DNA of 64,000 bases, from positions 124,001 through 188,000 of the forward strand of contig CBFFRQ010000081.1 in assembly GCA_965644315.1 (NCBI GenBank). Direction: 5' to 3'. The notes beneath the pieces were generated by a model, which had not been told where the DNA came from, did not search any database, and worked only from the letters and a program-made list of their open reading frames with translations. Below are positions 9,170 through 19,161 of this stretch, in pieces (positions within the stretch are counted from its first letter, which is position 1; each line of letters starts with the position of its first letter). This DNA comes from Caecitellus pseudoparvulus (lineage: Eukaryota > Bigyra: Bicosoecida). The translations under genes and the position numbers were made by a program.

Positions 9170-12067
9170 TCACTCCAGTCCAGCGTACAAGTCCGCCATG
9201 CCCGCTACTGTCGCACCTGCTGCCGGGAGGGTTGTGCGCGTCGGCTTGCTTGCCCCCGATCCACTGCCTCTGCCAGCACCGCGTCCGCCTGTGCGTCGAG
9301 CACCCCCCCTTCGCCTCCTTCCTCGTGACGCAGATGGCACGCCATGCAGAGGCGACGAGCGCCGAGATGGTGACTGTGGAGAGGTCGTCGCGCCGCTTGG
9401 AAGGTCAGGCAGGAACGGCATCGCCCGTCCTTGTGTCGGGAGCGCACTGGATGATGCCGGAGCCCCAGCCGCTTTCTGTGCAGGCTCCAGGGTAACGGGG
9501 TGGGTGCTCAGCACGGTCAGAGTGAACTTGCCCATGTTGCCGTGTTTCGCGCCGCCAGCGCTGCAAGGCACCAGCACCACTGGCAGAGAAACGCTGGGAC
9601 CATCCGTTGCAAGCTCTGGCGCTGCTGCTGCGCCTGCAGCTGGTGAGTGCAACTGCAACGGCAGTCGCACAAGCGCCTCGGACGCGTTGATGAGCTGCAC
9701 TTTGCCAACAACCCGGCTGGCAATGTCATCGCCGTGCTGCAGCTTGTGTCCACCCGAAAGAGTTACCACGCCGACACTCATGGCCGGCTTCAACTTGGGC
9801 GCCTCTGTGTCACGGGTAGGTGCCGCAAGGCACGCGTTTCGTACGATTTTCATCATGTCCGCCTGTAACCCTGGAAGCCCTGCAAAACTGTCATGAAACC
9901 CGGTATCACCTTCGCTTGCCGCTTCAGCCGGGGTAGGAGCAGCAGCCAGCTGGCGCTTCGACGCGCGCTTCAGGAGCCGCGGGTGCTGTGTAAGGACTAC
10001 GAGAACATGCGGGGAAGTGGCAGACGTGGACTTCGTCGCTGCTGCACCGTCTGCCTCCGCCAGCTTCAATGTGAACTGGGGATTGTTGTGAAAAAATCCG
10101 CCAGTTGTTGGGGGGCCCCCTGCCGTCTTGGTGGCCCAAGCGCCACTCGTGCTCACAGCATGCGGGTAGATCTCATCCCAGCGCATAGGCAACAGCGTCA
10201 AGCCTGCTGCCGCCAGCACAGGTGCTGTTCGATCCACTTCGCTCAGTGCACGTCCAAGTGATGGGTTGGGCGGCGGGTTGGCCACCTCGGAGTCTGCTGC
10301 TGCGACTGCTTCAGTTGGTGCATGGGGCGTGGAAGGTGGGCCGGGGGTCAGCTCCGGCTTGCCAGCCGCGCCGAGCTCAGCCAGCAGCACGGCACCCTTT
10401 TCAGAAGCTGGAAGCAGCGTCAGGGATACGCGGAATCGCCCAACCTTCCCTGGAAAGTACGTGGAAGGAACGACCAGCAGCTCTAGCGCGTCTGCGCCTG
10501 TCGGAATCAAGGAGTGCAGGTCGCCCGAGGCTGGGTCGGAAGCGGCACCTGCACTGCTGTGTGCAGTCCCCAGCATGACAGACGTCTCCCGCTTGTTCCA
10601 GAAGGAGCTCTTGCCGACGACAGAGTACTTTGCGTTCACAAGGCCCGCGTGCAGTGCCGTCGCAGCACCGTGCACGCCTTCGCCTGCCTTGCCAGGGAGA
10701 CGCGCCCCGCTCAAATCGTGCAAACGAACGACAGCAAGGCCAATGGCGTTGTACGATAGCGTGGACAGGGAGGATGCGGCAGCCCCTGCTTGCACCGCAG
10801 CCGAGTGCGCCGTGCGTCCGTCAGGCTGAGAAACTGTCAAGTACAGCTGCAAGTCTGTGGGCACGGCTGCCAGCAACTTGCGAGGCAGGCGCAGCTTGAA
10901 CACTGGGTTCATGCGCCAGGAACTGAACGAGCTGCAGCCTCCAGCCGTGTGGGGTGCCCAGACAGCATCCACTGCAATGCTCTCCATGTGCGACGTCGCC
11001 ATGTACAGCCTGTTGAACAGCTTCACAAACGCTGCAAAAGGCATCCATGCAACACCCGCCCCGCCCGAGGCTGCGGCGCCCTTCAGGTGTTCCGGAAGCC
11101 GCGGCGCTGGTAAACCTGCCGCTGAGCGCAGCAGCCCACTGTCCACGGCAGTGGAAATCGCGCCAGACCACTCGGTCGCCTTTGCGTGCTTGGTCCAGTT
11201 CACGATGCCAGCCTTGCGTGCCAGGACGCCGGTCAAATCCGTGGACCAAGGGTTGCGAAACTGCACCAGCGCCTCCCCGCCGCCGACGTCCACGACCCCC
11301 ATGACAGAATACGCGTGGTTGTACTGGATGCCGATGTTTGGCAGGGGGCCCTTGCGAGGCGCCTCGCTCTGCACATTGGCGCACCCCATCAGCCAGCCAC
11401 CCGTGGAAGCCGCTTGCATGTGCTGCAGCAGCCGCCCCGACACGATCCAGTCCTGCTGGGTCTGCTTGCAGTGCAGATTGAAGTCTTGCACGGCACAGCC
11501 AGTCAAGTCCCGCAGGCACTCTGACAGGTTCCCGCCCACCAGGGCAGCGTACCCACCGTACAGCTTCGCGTACGCCTTCTCCAGCAACGGCAGCCAGAAC
11601 ACGTTCGTGTCTGGCGTGCGAGCAAAGTACAGCGCATCATTCTTGCCACAAGGTAGGCGGTCATCCACAGTGACCACCTCCCACCGCCCTTCGTGGCGCC
11701 AGAACCGGAACGACGCCTGTCCGCTCTCGGCAGACCATGGCCGCACCACCAACGCACGCAGCTTCTCAGGCACAGCCGCAACCAAACTACAAGCAGCGAC
11801 AAAGAAGCAGTTCTTCAAGTGCCCTTGAATGCAGTCTGTGGCGACGGGGTCCCTGTCTGCCGCGTCGACGGCGCTGGACTGCCCGGGCCAAAATCGCGGC
11901 GCAGTGGCGACCGCCTCATCGCCGCTGCGACGAGCGGCAAGCTCCACGACCTCTGCTGGGCGCAGCCACGCGTCCCGCACGCCCATGTTCGAACCACCCA
12001 TCCAAGTTGCCTCAGCAGCCTCCTTCGTAGCAGGGAACGACGCGTCAGTGAACAACTCCGATGCCAT
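9170..12067 (-). CDS. calpain-like cysteine protease
   Basis: A single exon of 965 aa from ATG at 12067. The CysPc domain is near the N-terminus: QGHLKNCFF (Cys87), NHAYSVMG (His251) and RNPW (Asn272) give a full triad in calpain order and spacing. Two regions resembling the calpain C2-like domain follow: one from about residue 380 (MNPVFKLRLPRKLL), the second about residue 640 (NNPQFTLKLAEADG). The C-terminus is Arg/Gly-rich and basic. No EF-hand domain is evident, so this is a non-classical calpain. Calpains are regulatory, limited-cleavage cytosolic proteases. All catalytic residues are intact, so activity is expected; Ca2+ dependence cannot be judged. Confidence 0.9.
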   Translation of the reverse strand: MASELFTDASFPATKEAAEATWMGGSNMGVRDAWLRPAEVVELAARRSGDEAVATAPRFWPGQSSAVDAADRDPVATDCIQGHLKNCFFVAACSLVAAVPEKLRALVVRPWSAESGQASFRFWRHEGRWEVVTVDDRLPCGKNDALYFARTPDTNVFWLPLLEKAYAKLYGGYAALVGGNLSECLRDLTGCAVQDFNLHCKQTQQDWIVSGRLLQHMQAASTGGWLMGCANVQSEAPRKGPLPNIGIQYNHAYSVMGVVDVGGGEALVQFRNPWSTDLTGVLARKAGIVNWTKHAKATEWSGAISTAVDSGLLRSAAGLPAPRLPEHLKGAAASGGAGVAWMPFAAFVKLFNRLYMATSHMESIAVDAVWAPHTAGGCSSFSSWRMNPVFKLRLPRKLLAAVPTDLQLYLTVSQPDGRTAHSAAVQAGAAASSLSTLSYNAIGLAVVRLHDLSGARLPGKAGEGVHGAATALHAGLVNAKYSVVGKSSFWNKRETSVMLGTAHSSAGAASDPASGDLHSLIPTGADALELLVVPSTYFPGKVGRFRVSLTLLPASEKGAVLLAELGAAGKPELTPGPPSTPHAPTEAVAAADSEVANPPPNPSLGRALSEVDRTAPVLAAAGLTLLPMRWDEIYPHAVSTSGAWATKTAGGPPTTGGFFHNNPQFTLKLAEADGAAATKSTSATSPHVLVVLTQHPRLLKRASKRQLAAAPTPAEAASEGDTGFHDSFAGLPGLQADMMKIVRNACLAAPTRDTEAPKLKPAMSVGVVTLSGGHKLQHGDDIASRVVGKVQLINASEALVRLPLQLHSPAAGAAAAPELATDGPSVSLPVVLVPCSAGGAKHGNMGKFTLTVLSTHPVTLEPAQKAAGAPASSSALPTQGRAMPFLPDLPSGATTSPQSPSRRSSPLHGVPSASRGRRRRGGARRTGGRGAGRGSGSGASKPTRTTLPAAGATVAGMADLYAGLE

Positions 12068-12470
12068 GGCGCCGCGGAAGCGTTGGCGTGGTGAAGAGGG
12101 CCGAAGCAGTTTCCGCTACGTGCCCCAGCTCTCCTCCGATCGGAATCCTGCAGAGAGCTCAAGAGAGAACAGGGGGGACGATCAAGTTCGAGCAGATTAA
12201 TAGCTATGATTGGAAGTGATGTCTGTTTCTATGTGGATGTCTGATTTGTGCACTAGTGCCCGAACTGGCTTTGTGGCCTGCGGGATCTTCGACGGGAGTA
12301 ATTGCCAACCGCGGATGTTTTTGCAAAAGGGCAGCGCGCCAAGCAAAGGGTGCAGCATATCTGTGATATGAGTACTTTCAGATTGGGTGCATTGCTTTTT
12401 GCAACTTTCGCTCCGGTGCTGAAAGCCTCTGGAAGACTTAGCTTGTGTTGTTCGACATGGTACGAAAGAA
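12068..12470. other. intergenic, 403 bp, AT-richer
   Basis: Lies between two minus-strand genes. Base composition falls to roughly half G+C here, beginning an AT-richer patch that runs to about 13,660. No gene, RNA or repeat is recognised. Confidence 0.4.
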
Positions 12471-13262
12471 TCAACCGACGTAAGCGGCCTCCCTATCCAC
12501 GTCCAACAGTCCATAAAACCAAGTCTTCATCTTCTCAAGTTGAGGTGACTTTGCAGAACTCTCTCCTGTCAGCACTGCCCATACGAATGCGTCACACACT
12601 CTGGCTCGTGCCACACTGTACACCCTGAAGAAACCACCTGGCGCACAGAGTTTCCAGAAAGTCTCCTCAATATAACTCTCGATCATGGAGAACTTTTGTC
12701 CGTTTTCCAGTGCGTAAACTAGAAAGAGGCTGCTAGTACGTGGAAACCTACGCTGTCCTTTCTCTGCTTCCTTCATCCATTTACCTGGGGAGGTGCCGAT
12801 TCTGACGTACTTGCCATTGGGTTGAGGATCTTGGTTCATATCCGCGATGAAACACTGGCCTCCGTTCTTGTACATTACCCCATGATGTCGGAACCCAGGG
12901 TTAAAGTAGTAGGCGATGCCGCAGACATTCGTCCCGCACTTTTGCATGAGGTACTTGGCTGTTTGAATGGCGTTCGACGCTCGCACTTCAGCTTTCCAAA
13001 CTCGTCCTGAATTGGAGGTCTTGACGCCCTGAGGCAACAGTTGGCCAAAACTCTGCCAGTCAGTTTTGCCATCCCATGGCTGGACATTGGAACTTGCTGC
13101 GGAGGTTGCTTGTGAACTTGACGATAAGTACCTACCCCAACCTCCAGCAACTGCACCACTCCCAGCCGCCGCATCTGTGGGGAGTGCAGCCCCCCTCTGC
13201 AGATAGTTTTCAACATCCACTTGGGCACCAATCTGCTCCTGATAACCCTCTCTAGAAGCCAT
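12471..13262 (-). CDS. unknown protein in an AT-richer patch
   Basis: An intronless frame of 263 aa starting at ATG 13262 (context GCC ATG GCT). The N-terminal ~80 residues are Ser/Ala/Gly-rich and probably disordered. The C-terminal ~180 residues look folded, with Cys, Trp, Tyr and Phe well spread (for example CGIAYYFNPGFRHHGVMYKN and WFYGLLDVD). No family is recognised; the HHGVMYKNGGQCFIADMN stretch is a possible enzymatic core, but that is a guess. Hand counts of three 60-base lines in this gene gave 43-55% G+C, against about 67% for a line in the neighbouring amidase. Codon use is correspondingly less GC-biased, which may indicate transfer or a young gene. Confidence 0.6.
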   Translation of the reverse strand: MASREGYQEQIGAQVDVENYLQRGAALPTDAAAGSGAVAGGWGRYLSSSSQATSAASSNVQPWDGKTDWQSFGQLLPQGVKTSNSGRVWKAEVRASNAIQTAKYLMQKCGTNVCGIAYYFNPGFRHHGVMYKNGGQCFIADMNQDPQPNGKYVRIGTSPGKWMKEAEKGQRRFPRTSSLFLVYALENGQKFSMIESYIEETFWKLCAPGGFFRVYSVARARVCDAFVWAVLTGESSAKSPQLEKMKTWFYGLLDVDREAAYVG

Positions 13263-13666
13263 GGCTTGTCCCAGGTGCAGCCTTCGTCGCACGCAACTTG
13301 ACGTTGAACTTCACAGATCGCAAGCGGACACCCACGAAACTCGCATTGACACGGGTCGAGTTGGGAGCTATGCTTGAGGTGAACGAGCTTCTGAAGGACG
13401 TGGTGTGGGTGGACCGGTTGATTGGAATTGAATTGAGAGGTGGAACTGCTCTCAGGCAGGTGGTTCTGATGCACTGCACTTGCGGAGAGCAACACCAACT
13501 GCTCAATGCCACTGCTCGAAACCCTCTCATAAAACGAAACAGAGACTTACTTTCCCAAGGCATATCTTTGCTTCAGGTTGCAAACATATAGTGCAATCGA
13601 AATCGTGACACCTGTTCTCTCAATGATGAGAGTCCTGGCAAAGAATCCACATTCGCACCAGTGACC
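13263..13666. other. divergent promoter region, 404 bp
   Basis: Separates the unknown minus-strand gene from the Cnx1-type gene. A short minus-strand frame (about 100 codons) exists but has no recognisable features. A weak AT-rich stretch (catatagtgcaatcgaaat) lies near 13,585. Nothing else is supported. Confidence 0.4.
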
Positions 13667-15820
13667 ATGGCGGCTCCCTCGCAAGATGATGCTGGGAAGC
13701 TCGCTGAGGCTGCTGTGGCAGGGGAGAGTGGACGAGCTCGAAGAAGTGCATGGGACATGATTCCAGTGCAGGAGGCCATCGACATGGTGCTCCAGGCGGC
13801 AGCAGAAGTCTCGGGTGGAAGCCGCAAAATCCGCAGGGTTCGAGCCGGGCAGGAAGCACTCGGCTTGGTCCTCGCAGAGCCGCTTTTGGCAAAGGGTGCA
13901 CACCCACCCTTTGATGCATCTATCTTTGACGGCTATGCCATTGGCTCCGGCTCTGAAACCTGCGAGCTGCAGCTTGTGGGGGCAGTGGCGGCCGGGGATG
14001 CCAGTGGGCGAGTGGCTTTGCAGCCCGGCACATGTGCCTGGGTGACCACAGGCGCGCCAGTTCCGCCGGGCACTGCCAGCGTGGTGAAGATCGAAGACAC
14101 GACCTCTGCGTCTGGTGTCATCACGGTCAGCGAGTTGCCTGGCCCGGGGCAAGGCGTGCGGGCCGCTGGATGTGACGTGGCGGCTGGCGCTGAAGTGTTG
14201 CCGGCTGGCCACGCTCTCTCAGCGGGGGACATCGGGACGGCGATCAGTGCAGGGTACGATGAGTTGCCTGTCTGGGCTGGCCTTCGTGTGGCAGTGCTGT
14301 CGACAGGCTCCGAGCTGGCTGCGCCCGGGGCGGAGCTCTGCGACGGCCAGATCTGGGACTCAAATGGCCCCATGCTGGCTGCACAGGTCGCCGAGGCGGC
14401 TCCTGGTGCAGAGGTTGAGTGTCATCGCATTCCAGACGATGTGGACGAAACACTTGCAGTTTTGCAGCGAGTATGTGCGGCTTGCGACGTCGTCATTTCA
14501 AGTGGCGGCGTGAGCATGGGTGACCGGGACTTTGTCGCACCGTCTTTAGCGCAGCTCGGGACACAACACTTTGGACGGGTGTTCATGAAGCCAGGCAAGC
14601 CGACATGCTTTGCGACAGTATCCAAGGCAGGGGGGGGCGCCTGCCTGGCCTTTGGGCTGCCTGGCAACCCTGTGTCGGCGTGGACCACCTTCCAGCTGTT
14701 CGTGCGACCAACTCTCCGTGTGTTGGGCGGCGCTGCAGGGGTGGACGACGCGGTGTGTCCCGTCACAGCTGGGGTTCCCCTCCTCACGCCACTTTCACTG
14801 GACCCTGTCCGGCCTGAGTACCACAGGGTGCTGCTGGTGTCGCTGAGCGGAGTTGCGCACGGCTCAAGCCGCAGCAGCATCGATCCCACCGCTTGGTGGT
14901 CAGACAAGCGCACCCAGCCGTCCATTGCATCCTGGGCACATCCTCTTCACGCTGCAAATGTCCCCCTCTCGCGTGGAACTCTTCTTGCCGTGTCAACGGG
15001 CGTTCAGCGCTCGTCACGCTTGCTCAGCACGCGGCGTGCCAACGGCCTGCTCCTGCTGCCCCCCGCCTCTGCAACCAGGCAGGTCCTGGGCGCTGGGGAG
15101 CGAGCCCCGGTGCTGTGGCTTGGAAACCCGATTACGCTTTGTGCTGCAGAGGAGGAGGAGCTGCTGAAGTCCGCGGCCAGCCAAGTGCAATCCCCGGCTC
15201 CTTCCGTGTGTGGCTGTGGGGCGGTGCACCGCGCTGGCCCCAGTAGCGCCGAGTCGCATGCAGCACACCCCACTGGGGCAAAGCCAAAAAGCACCAAGCC
15301 CCCACTTGATGTCTTCCTGTCCGTCATCACCGTCTCGACGCGAGCCAGCGTCGGCGCATACGCCGATGAGTCAGGCCCCGCCACAGTGGCCGCAGTGAGC
15401 AGCATCTCGGCGCTCAACGTGGTGCACACGCACACTGCAATCGTGCCGGATGGGCTGGAGGCCGTGCGAGGTGCGGTGCGGGACGCAGAGGCGAAGTGGG
15501 AGGATGCCTGCAGTGCCCAGCAAGGGGACACTGCCCACCTCATTCTGACGTCGGGAGGCACAGGATTTAGCAAGACTGACTGCACGCCAGAGGCCGTGCA
15601 GCCACTGCTGGCTAAGCAGGCGCCTGGCTTCGTGCACGCGCTGTTGGCCGGTGGACTGCAGCACACGCCCATGGCGGTGTTGGCACGGCCTGTGGCGGGA
15701 GTCACTCTGGCCGGGTCACTGCTGGTCACGCTGCCTGGCTCTGTGAAGGCTGTCAAAGAAGGCGTGCAGGCCTTGCAGCGTGTGCTGCCGCATGCTTTGG
15801 CATTGACATGCAAAGAGTGA
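13667..15820 (+). CDS. CNX1: molybdenum insertase, Cnx1-type MoeA-MogA fusion
   Basis: A single exon of 717 aa from ATG 13667. The N-terminal E domain (about residues 30-430) is MoeA-like: FDGYAIGSGS near residue 89, SGGVSMGDRDF near 279, MKPGKPT, and LPGNPVSAWTTF near 333. The C-terminal G domain (about 550-717) is MogA/MoaB-like: FLSVITVSTRASVG, then TSGGTGFSKTDCTPEAV around 631. Together they adenylylate molybdopterin and insert molybdate, the last two steps of molybdenum cofactor synthesis in the cytosol. The E-then-G order is that of plant Cnx1, the reverse of animal gephyrin. The linker and the end of the E domain carry Ser/Pro/Ala-rich insertions. A GTG two codons upstream is open but the ATG is the obvious start. 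Confidence 0.93.
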   Translation: MAAPSQDDAGKLAEAAVAGESGRARRSAWDMIPVQEAIDMVLQAAAEVSGGSRKIRRVRAGQEALGLVLAEPLLAKGAHPPFDASIFDGYAIGSGSETCELQLVGAVAAGDASGRVALQPGTCAWVTTGAPVPPGTASVVKIEDTTSASGVITVSELPGPGQGVRAAGCDVAAGAEVLPAGHALSAGDIGTAISAGYDELPVWAGLRVAVLSTGSELAAPGAELCDGQIWDSNGPMLAAQVAEAAPGAEVECHRIPDDVDETLAVLQRVCAACDVVISSGGVSMGDRDFVAPSLAQLGTQHFGRVFMKPGKPTCFATVSKAGGGACLAFGLPGNPVSAWTTFQLFVRPTLRVLGGAAGVDDAVCPVTAGVPLLTPLSLDPVRPEYHRVLLVSLSGVAHGSSRSSIDPTAWWSDKRTQPSIASWAHPLHAANVPLSRGTLLAVSTGVQRSSRLLSTRRANGLLLLPPASATRQVLGAGERAPVLWLGNPITLCAAEEEELLKSAASQVQSPAPSVCGCGAVHRAGPSSAESHAAHPTGAKPKSTKPPLDVFLSVITVSTRASVGAYADESGPATVAAVSSISALNVVHTHTAIVPDGLEAVRGAVRDAEAKWEDACSAQQGDTAHLILTSGGTGFSKTDCTPEAVQPLLAKQAPGFVHALLAGGLQHTPMAVLARPVAGVTLAGSLLVTLPGSVKAVKEGVQALQRVLPHALALTCKE

Positions 15821-16074
15821 AAAGTTGGTCAGTCATAATGAACATGAGGCGCTTTGCGCCACAAGGGTTGCAAGTTGAAGCACACGGTGATTTCTTCCTC
15901 ACAAGCCGGATTTCTTCACTGTCTCACGAACAATTGCACAATTTGAAAAAAAAATCCAACAAAGGCGACACAAATCCGACCTTTCAAGTTTCATTATACT
16001 CCTCTTCCACTTTTCAGACCCCTCGGGCATTTTTTCGCGCTCAATGTTCGGCGTGTTGGGCGCATTTGCTGAGC

Positions 16075-17124
16075 ATGGCAGCAGTCAGCGTCGACAGCCA
16101 CAACGAGCACTTTGCCACTCTCAAGGTGCTGCTGGACAAGCAGTTCCGTGTCTGTCATGATGATGCGTTCTGTGCAGTTTTATCAGCCATCGTCCGCTGC
16201 TGCGAGCCTGGGCAGGGCGTGTGGGCAAACACTGGCGTGGCGGGTCAATTTCCGCAGGTGAGCGTGCCTTTGCTGGCTGACGCAGCCGTGGTGGGGGCGC
16301 TACGCAATGGCATTGCAGCCTTGGCAACTTTGAGCTCCCTTTCAAGTGCTTGCGAGGCCGCCAAGGATGCTGACGCGCCGCTGGCTTTGCTTCACGGACG
16401 TGAGTGGTGGGATGCGCCTGAGTTTCAGCCAGTGCTGAGTTTGAAGGGGGGCAAGCAGACGCTGGGGCTGTGGAGGGACGACTCAGAGGGTGGCCCTGTG
16501 TGTGTTGTCCAACGCCGCAGTGGGGCAGAGCCCTCGCCGTACTCTGTCGTGGGCAGCAGTCTCGCTGGCGTGCTGGCTGAGAAGGTGGGAGCTGTGCCGG
16601 GCGCTGATGCGCTGCTGAGTGCGCTGCGCCAAGTGCCCGAGCCAGCGCAGGCCACGCACGGCACGGCGAAAGCTCGAAAAGGCGCCTCAGTGGGCAAGAC
16701 CTTGGACGGCATGGGTGTGGGCGTGCCGTGGAATGCTGAGGCGCAGGCTGGGTGGCGTCCGGTGCACCTGCCGCCGTCCGAGGTGGCTCGCCTGCTCGCA
16801 CGAGCGACGGTGCCGCCCAAGCTGCGTGAGCTGCTTACATTTGCTCACATTGCGAATGATGAGCGGGACCACGGCATGCCCCTGCAGCTTGGGCGGGATG
16901 TGTGGCGCCACAGCCTGTCCGCCACTGACACGGCGGTGAGCCTGCTCACACCGACGTACACTCTCCTGCAGCGGAAGGGCTTCGTGAAGCTGCTGAAGCG
17001 CCTTGCAGCATGGCGCAAGGAACTTGCCACCGCCGAGGGCAGCAAGTCATCGCCCGCTGGCGGTGTGAAACGCACTCGGGGAAGTGGCAGCGGGAAGGGG
17101 GCCTCAAAGAGACGAAAAGCCTGA
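16075..17124 (+). CDS. unknown basic protein, probably nuclear
   Basis: Reads from ATG 16075 as 349 aa. The last 30 residues are Lys/Arg/Gly/Ser-rich and end in KGASKRRKA, a likely nuclear or nucleolar localisation signal. Residues about 245-320 contain a conserved-looking helical stretch (PPKLRELLTFAHIANDERDH then LLQRKGFVKLLKRLAAWRK). No family is recognised. The CAATTTCCGCA motif is at 16246-16256 and is followed by G, so a CAG there could be an acceptor. The only intron that would fit (39 nt) is far shorter than others here, so the continuous frame was kept. The 250 bp upstream is AT-richer and includes an A9 run. Confidence 0.62.
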   Translation: MAAVSVDSHNEHFATLKVLLDKQFRVCHDDAFCAVLSAIVRCCEPGQGVWANTGVAGQFPQVSVPLLADAAVVGALRNGIAALATLSSLSSACEAAKDADAPLALLHGREWWDAPEFQPVLSLKGGKQTLGLWRDDSEGGPVCVVQRRSGAEPSPYSVVGSSLAGVLAEKVGAVPGADALLSALRQVPEPAQATHGTAKARKGASVGKTLDGMGVGVPWNAEAQAGWRPVHLPPSEVARLLARATVPPKLRELLTFAHIANDERDHGMPLQLGRDVWRHSLSATDTAVSLLTPTYTLLQRKGFVKLLKRLAAWRKELATAEGSKSSPAGGVKRTRGSGSGKGASKRRKA

Positions 17125-17262
17125 AGGGGGAGTTGTTGTACTTGTCGCACACAATTCATCACACGGTACAGAAGCAGGTGCATTTTCCTGTGTATCTGTG
17201 GTTTCTGGTGTTGGTGCGCAGTTCGTCCGCTCCGTGTTTGCAGCGTTTCGCGGCCCGCTGTC

Positions 17263-18443
17263 ATGGACGCCTTTCTGGACACAACCTTGTCAGGGCGCAA
17301 GCTGTACCTGGCCATTGGCTTCGGCCTCGCAGCTGCAGCCTCGGCAGGCGCCTGGGTGTGGACTGTGTCTGCGGAGGTGCGTCGTGATACGCGTTTGGAC
17401 CAGAAGGCCACGGGCACGCTCAACTGGCTTGTGTTCTCAACGCTGCGCAGAAAGCAGCGACGACCAAGCCGAAGGAGCCAAAGGTTGATAGTCAGACGTT
17501 CGGAGATGCGCTGACTGCGCTCGCCAAGGAAGTCGCTGCCGAGAACGTGCGTGTGCGGTGGGTCTGCGTGGCTGTGCGGAATTTGGACGGCATTTCACGA
17601 TCCGCGCAGGGCCTCATCAAGCGCGCCATCCTGGCAGAGACCGACCCTGTAGAGCGCCAGAAGTTGTCCAAGTGCGGCACATATGCGCTCAGGAAGTTCT
17701 CGGACAAGGCAGAGGCGAAGGTGCGGAGTGGCGTTGTGCTTGCTCTGGCCTGAGCTGGATGCCACACTGCATTGCGCTGCTCTCGCCGCAGATGCTGGCG
17801 GGGCTGGGGCTGACAAAGGCCGAGGGCGAGGCAGCGCTCGCGTACTTCGTGCACCCTGCCGTGGCCGACCCCCTCGTAACCCGAGCCAGCATCGCAGTCA
17901 AGATGTCAGCAGCGCCCACGGTGTACAGCCCGGACAAGGCCCTGTCCATCCTGGCGTCCGTATCCTCCCCGGAGTCGATGAGCGCAGTGCAGGAGGTGCG
18001 TGCAGCGCGCAGAGCGAGCAGCGGTGCCTCCAACCACACCCTTCTCGCGCCACACCCCTGCACAGACGTTGGTGAAGCAAGGTGCCAACCTGATGGCCCA
18101 GTTGCGCAACCCACAGGCGGTGGCGTCACAGCTCGTTCGCCTGTGCGTGATGCGCTCCGGGCTGCACGCCGTGTGTGTGTGCTGGGGTTGTTCAACCCCC
18201 CCCCCCCGCTCCCACCCCCACAGGGCACAAGCCGAGTGGAACCAGCGTCTGTACGACGAGTACGGCTGCAACATCGAGCAGGCCATGAACCACGTCAAGT
18301 TTTCTCTGGGCTGTGACGCGATGGCGAAGCTGACGCCACACCTGCACAGCCTGGACAAGGCCCTGCAGGGCATGATCAACACAGTCATGCAGCAGGTCAT
18401 GATGGGCGGCATGGGCGGTATGGGCGGCATGCGCATGATGTGA
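17263..18443 (+). CDS. unknown membrane-anchored protein, six exons
   Basis: Exons 17263-17376, 17451-17546, 17610-17720, 17792-17995, 18066-18142 and 18224-18443 give 273 aa. Introns are 74, 63, 71, 70 and 81 nt; all start GTGCGT except the third (GTGCGG) and end CGCAG or CACAG. Phases agree throughout: four are phase 0 and the last is phase 2. The N-terminus holds a transmembrane helix (LYLAIGFGLAAAASAGAWVWTV). A charged linker and a helical body follow, and the end is Met/Gly-rich (MMGGMGGMGGMRMM). No family is recognised; the topology suggests an organelle- or ER-anchored protein with a soluble helical domain. The 63-nt intron has no stop and keeps frame, so its removal is less certain. 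The stop is 10 bp from that of the convergent neighbour. Confidence 0.68.
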
Positions 18444-18453
18444 TATGCACGGC

Positions 18454-19043
18454 TCAAGTCTGCACAGGAGTGGCTTGGAGGTAGTTCCCTGCCTCCACGA
18501 AAATGAACAGCGCGACTGCCAGGAGGACGGCGATGATCTCCCACACCACCATGAAGCCCATGCCGATGGTGAAGGTCTGTGTGATCTGCTCCACGCGGGG
18601 GGCAGGCGGCGGCGTGGGGTGCTTGCGCGTAGGTGGTTTGCGTGCCAGCACGCACTGGAGGCCTCTCGTCTGTCTCGCCTGCAGCCTTGCGGGGCAGCAA
18701 GCCCAAGAACACCGCAACGATAGCCACAAACATAACGCCAATGAAAATAAACAGCCTGCGCGCCGGAAAGCGGTGGTAGTGGCCCCCGTCACGATGAGCG
18801 GGCGTCGCCAGCGGCCTGCCGTTGGCGGTGAAACGCGCACGCAACGCCAACTCACTTGGGCGAGGGAGTGGCCACGCCGAATCCGCAAATGAACACTGCG
18901 ATGATACCACACAGTAAAACAATGAAGCTACCCGCTCCGAGCGTCATCACACGCGTCCCACTGTCATCGAACACTCCTGGGTTGACATTCTGCAGGTGGC
19001 GTGGCCCGTCGGCCAGGCCTGACTGGCCTGCCAAGTCTTCCAT
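18454..19043 (-). CDS. small three-helix membrane protein, unknown
   Basis: Minus-strand exons 19043-18856, 18755-18656 and 18585-18454 give 139 aa. Introns are 100 nt (GTGAGT to GCGCAG, phase 2) and 70 nt (GTGCGT to GAGCAG, phase 0). Each exon carries one hydrophobic helix: FIVLLCGIIAVFICGFGV, LFIFIGVMFVAIVAVFLGLL, and GFMVVWEIIAVLLAVALFIF. The hydrophilic N-terminus is about 35 residues. Exon-by-helix organisation and matching phases make the model convincing, but no family is recognised. The gene is tail to tail with the preceding one. Confidence 0.68.
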
Positions 19044-19161
19044 CGCGTGCTGAGAGCGCTTCACTGCCAGGGCAGTCTTTGGAAGCAACGAAAAATTCTG
19101 CGGAGCTGAAGGCGGGGAGTTTGAATTTACGCGGCTGTCACGGTGCCCGGGCTCAGGTGTT

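Noticed and set aside
16218-16256. A 39-nt intron (GTGTGG to CCGCAG) in the 16075 gene
   Set aside because: Much shorter than any other intron here (62-100 nt), in frame and stop-free; the continuous reading is simpler.
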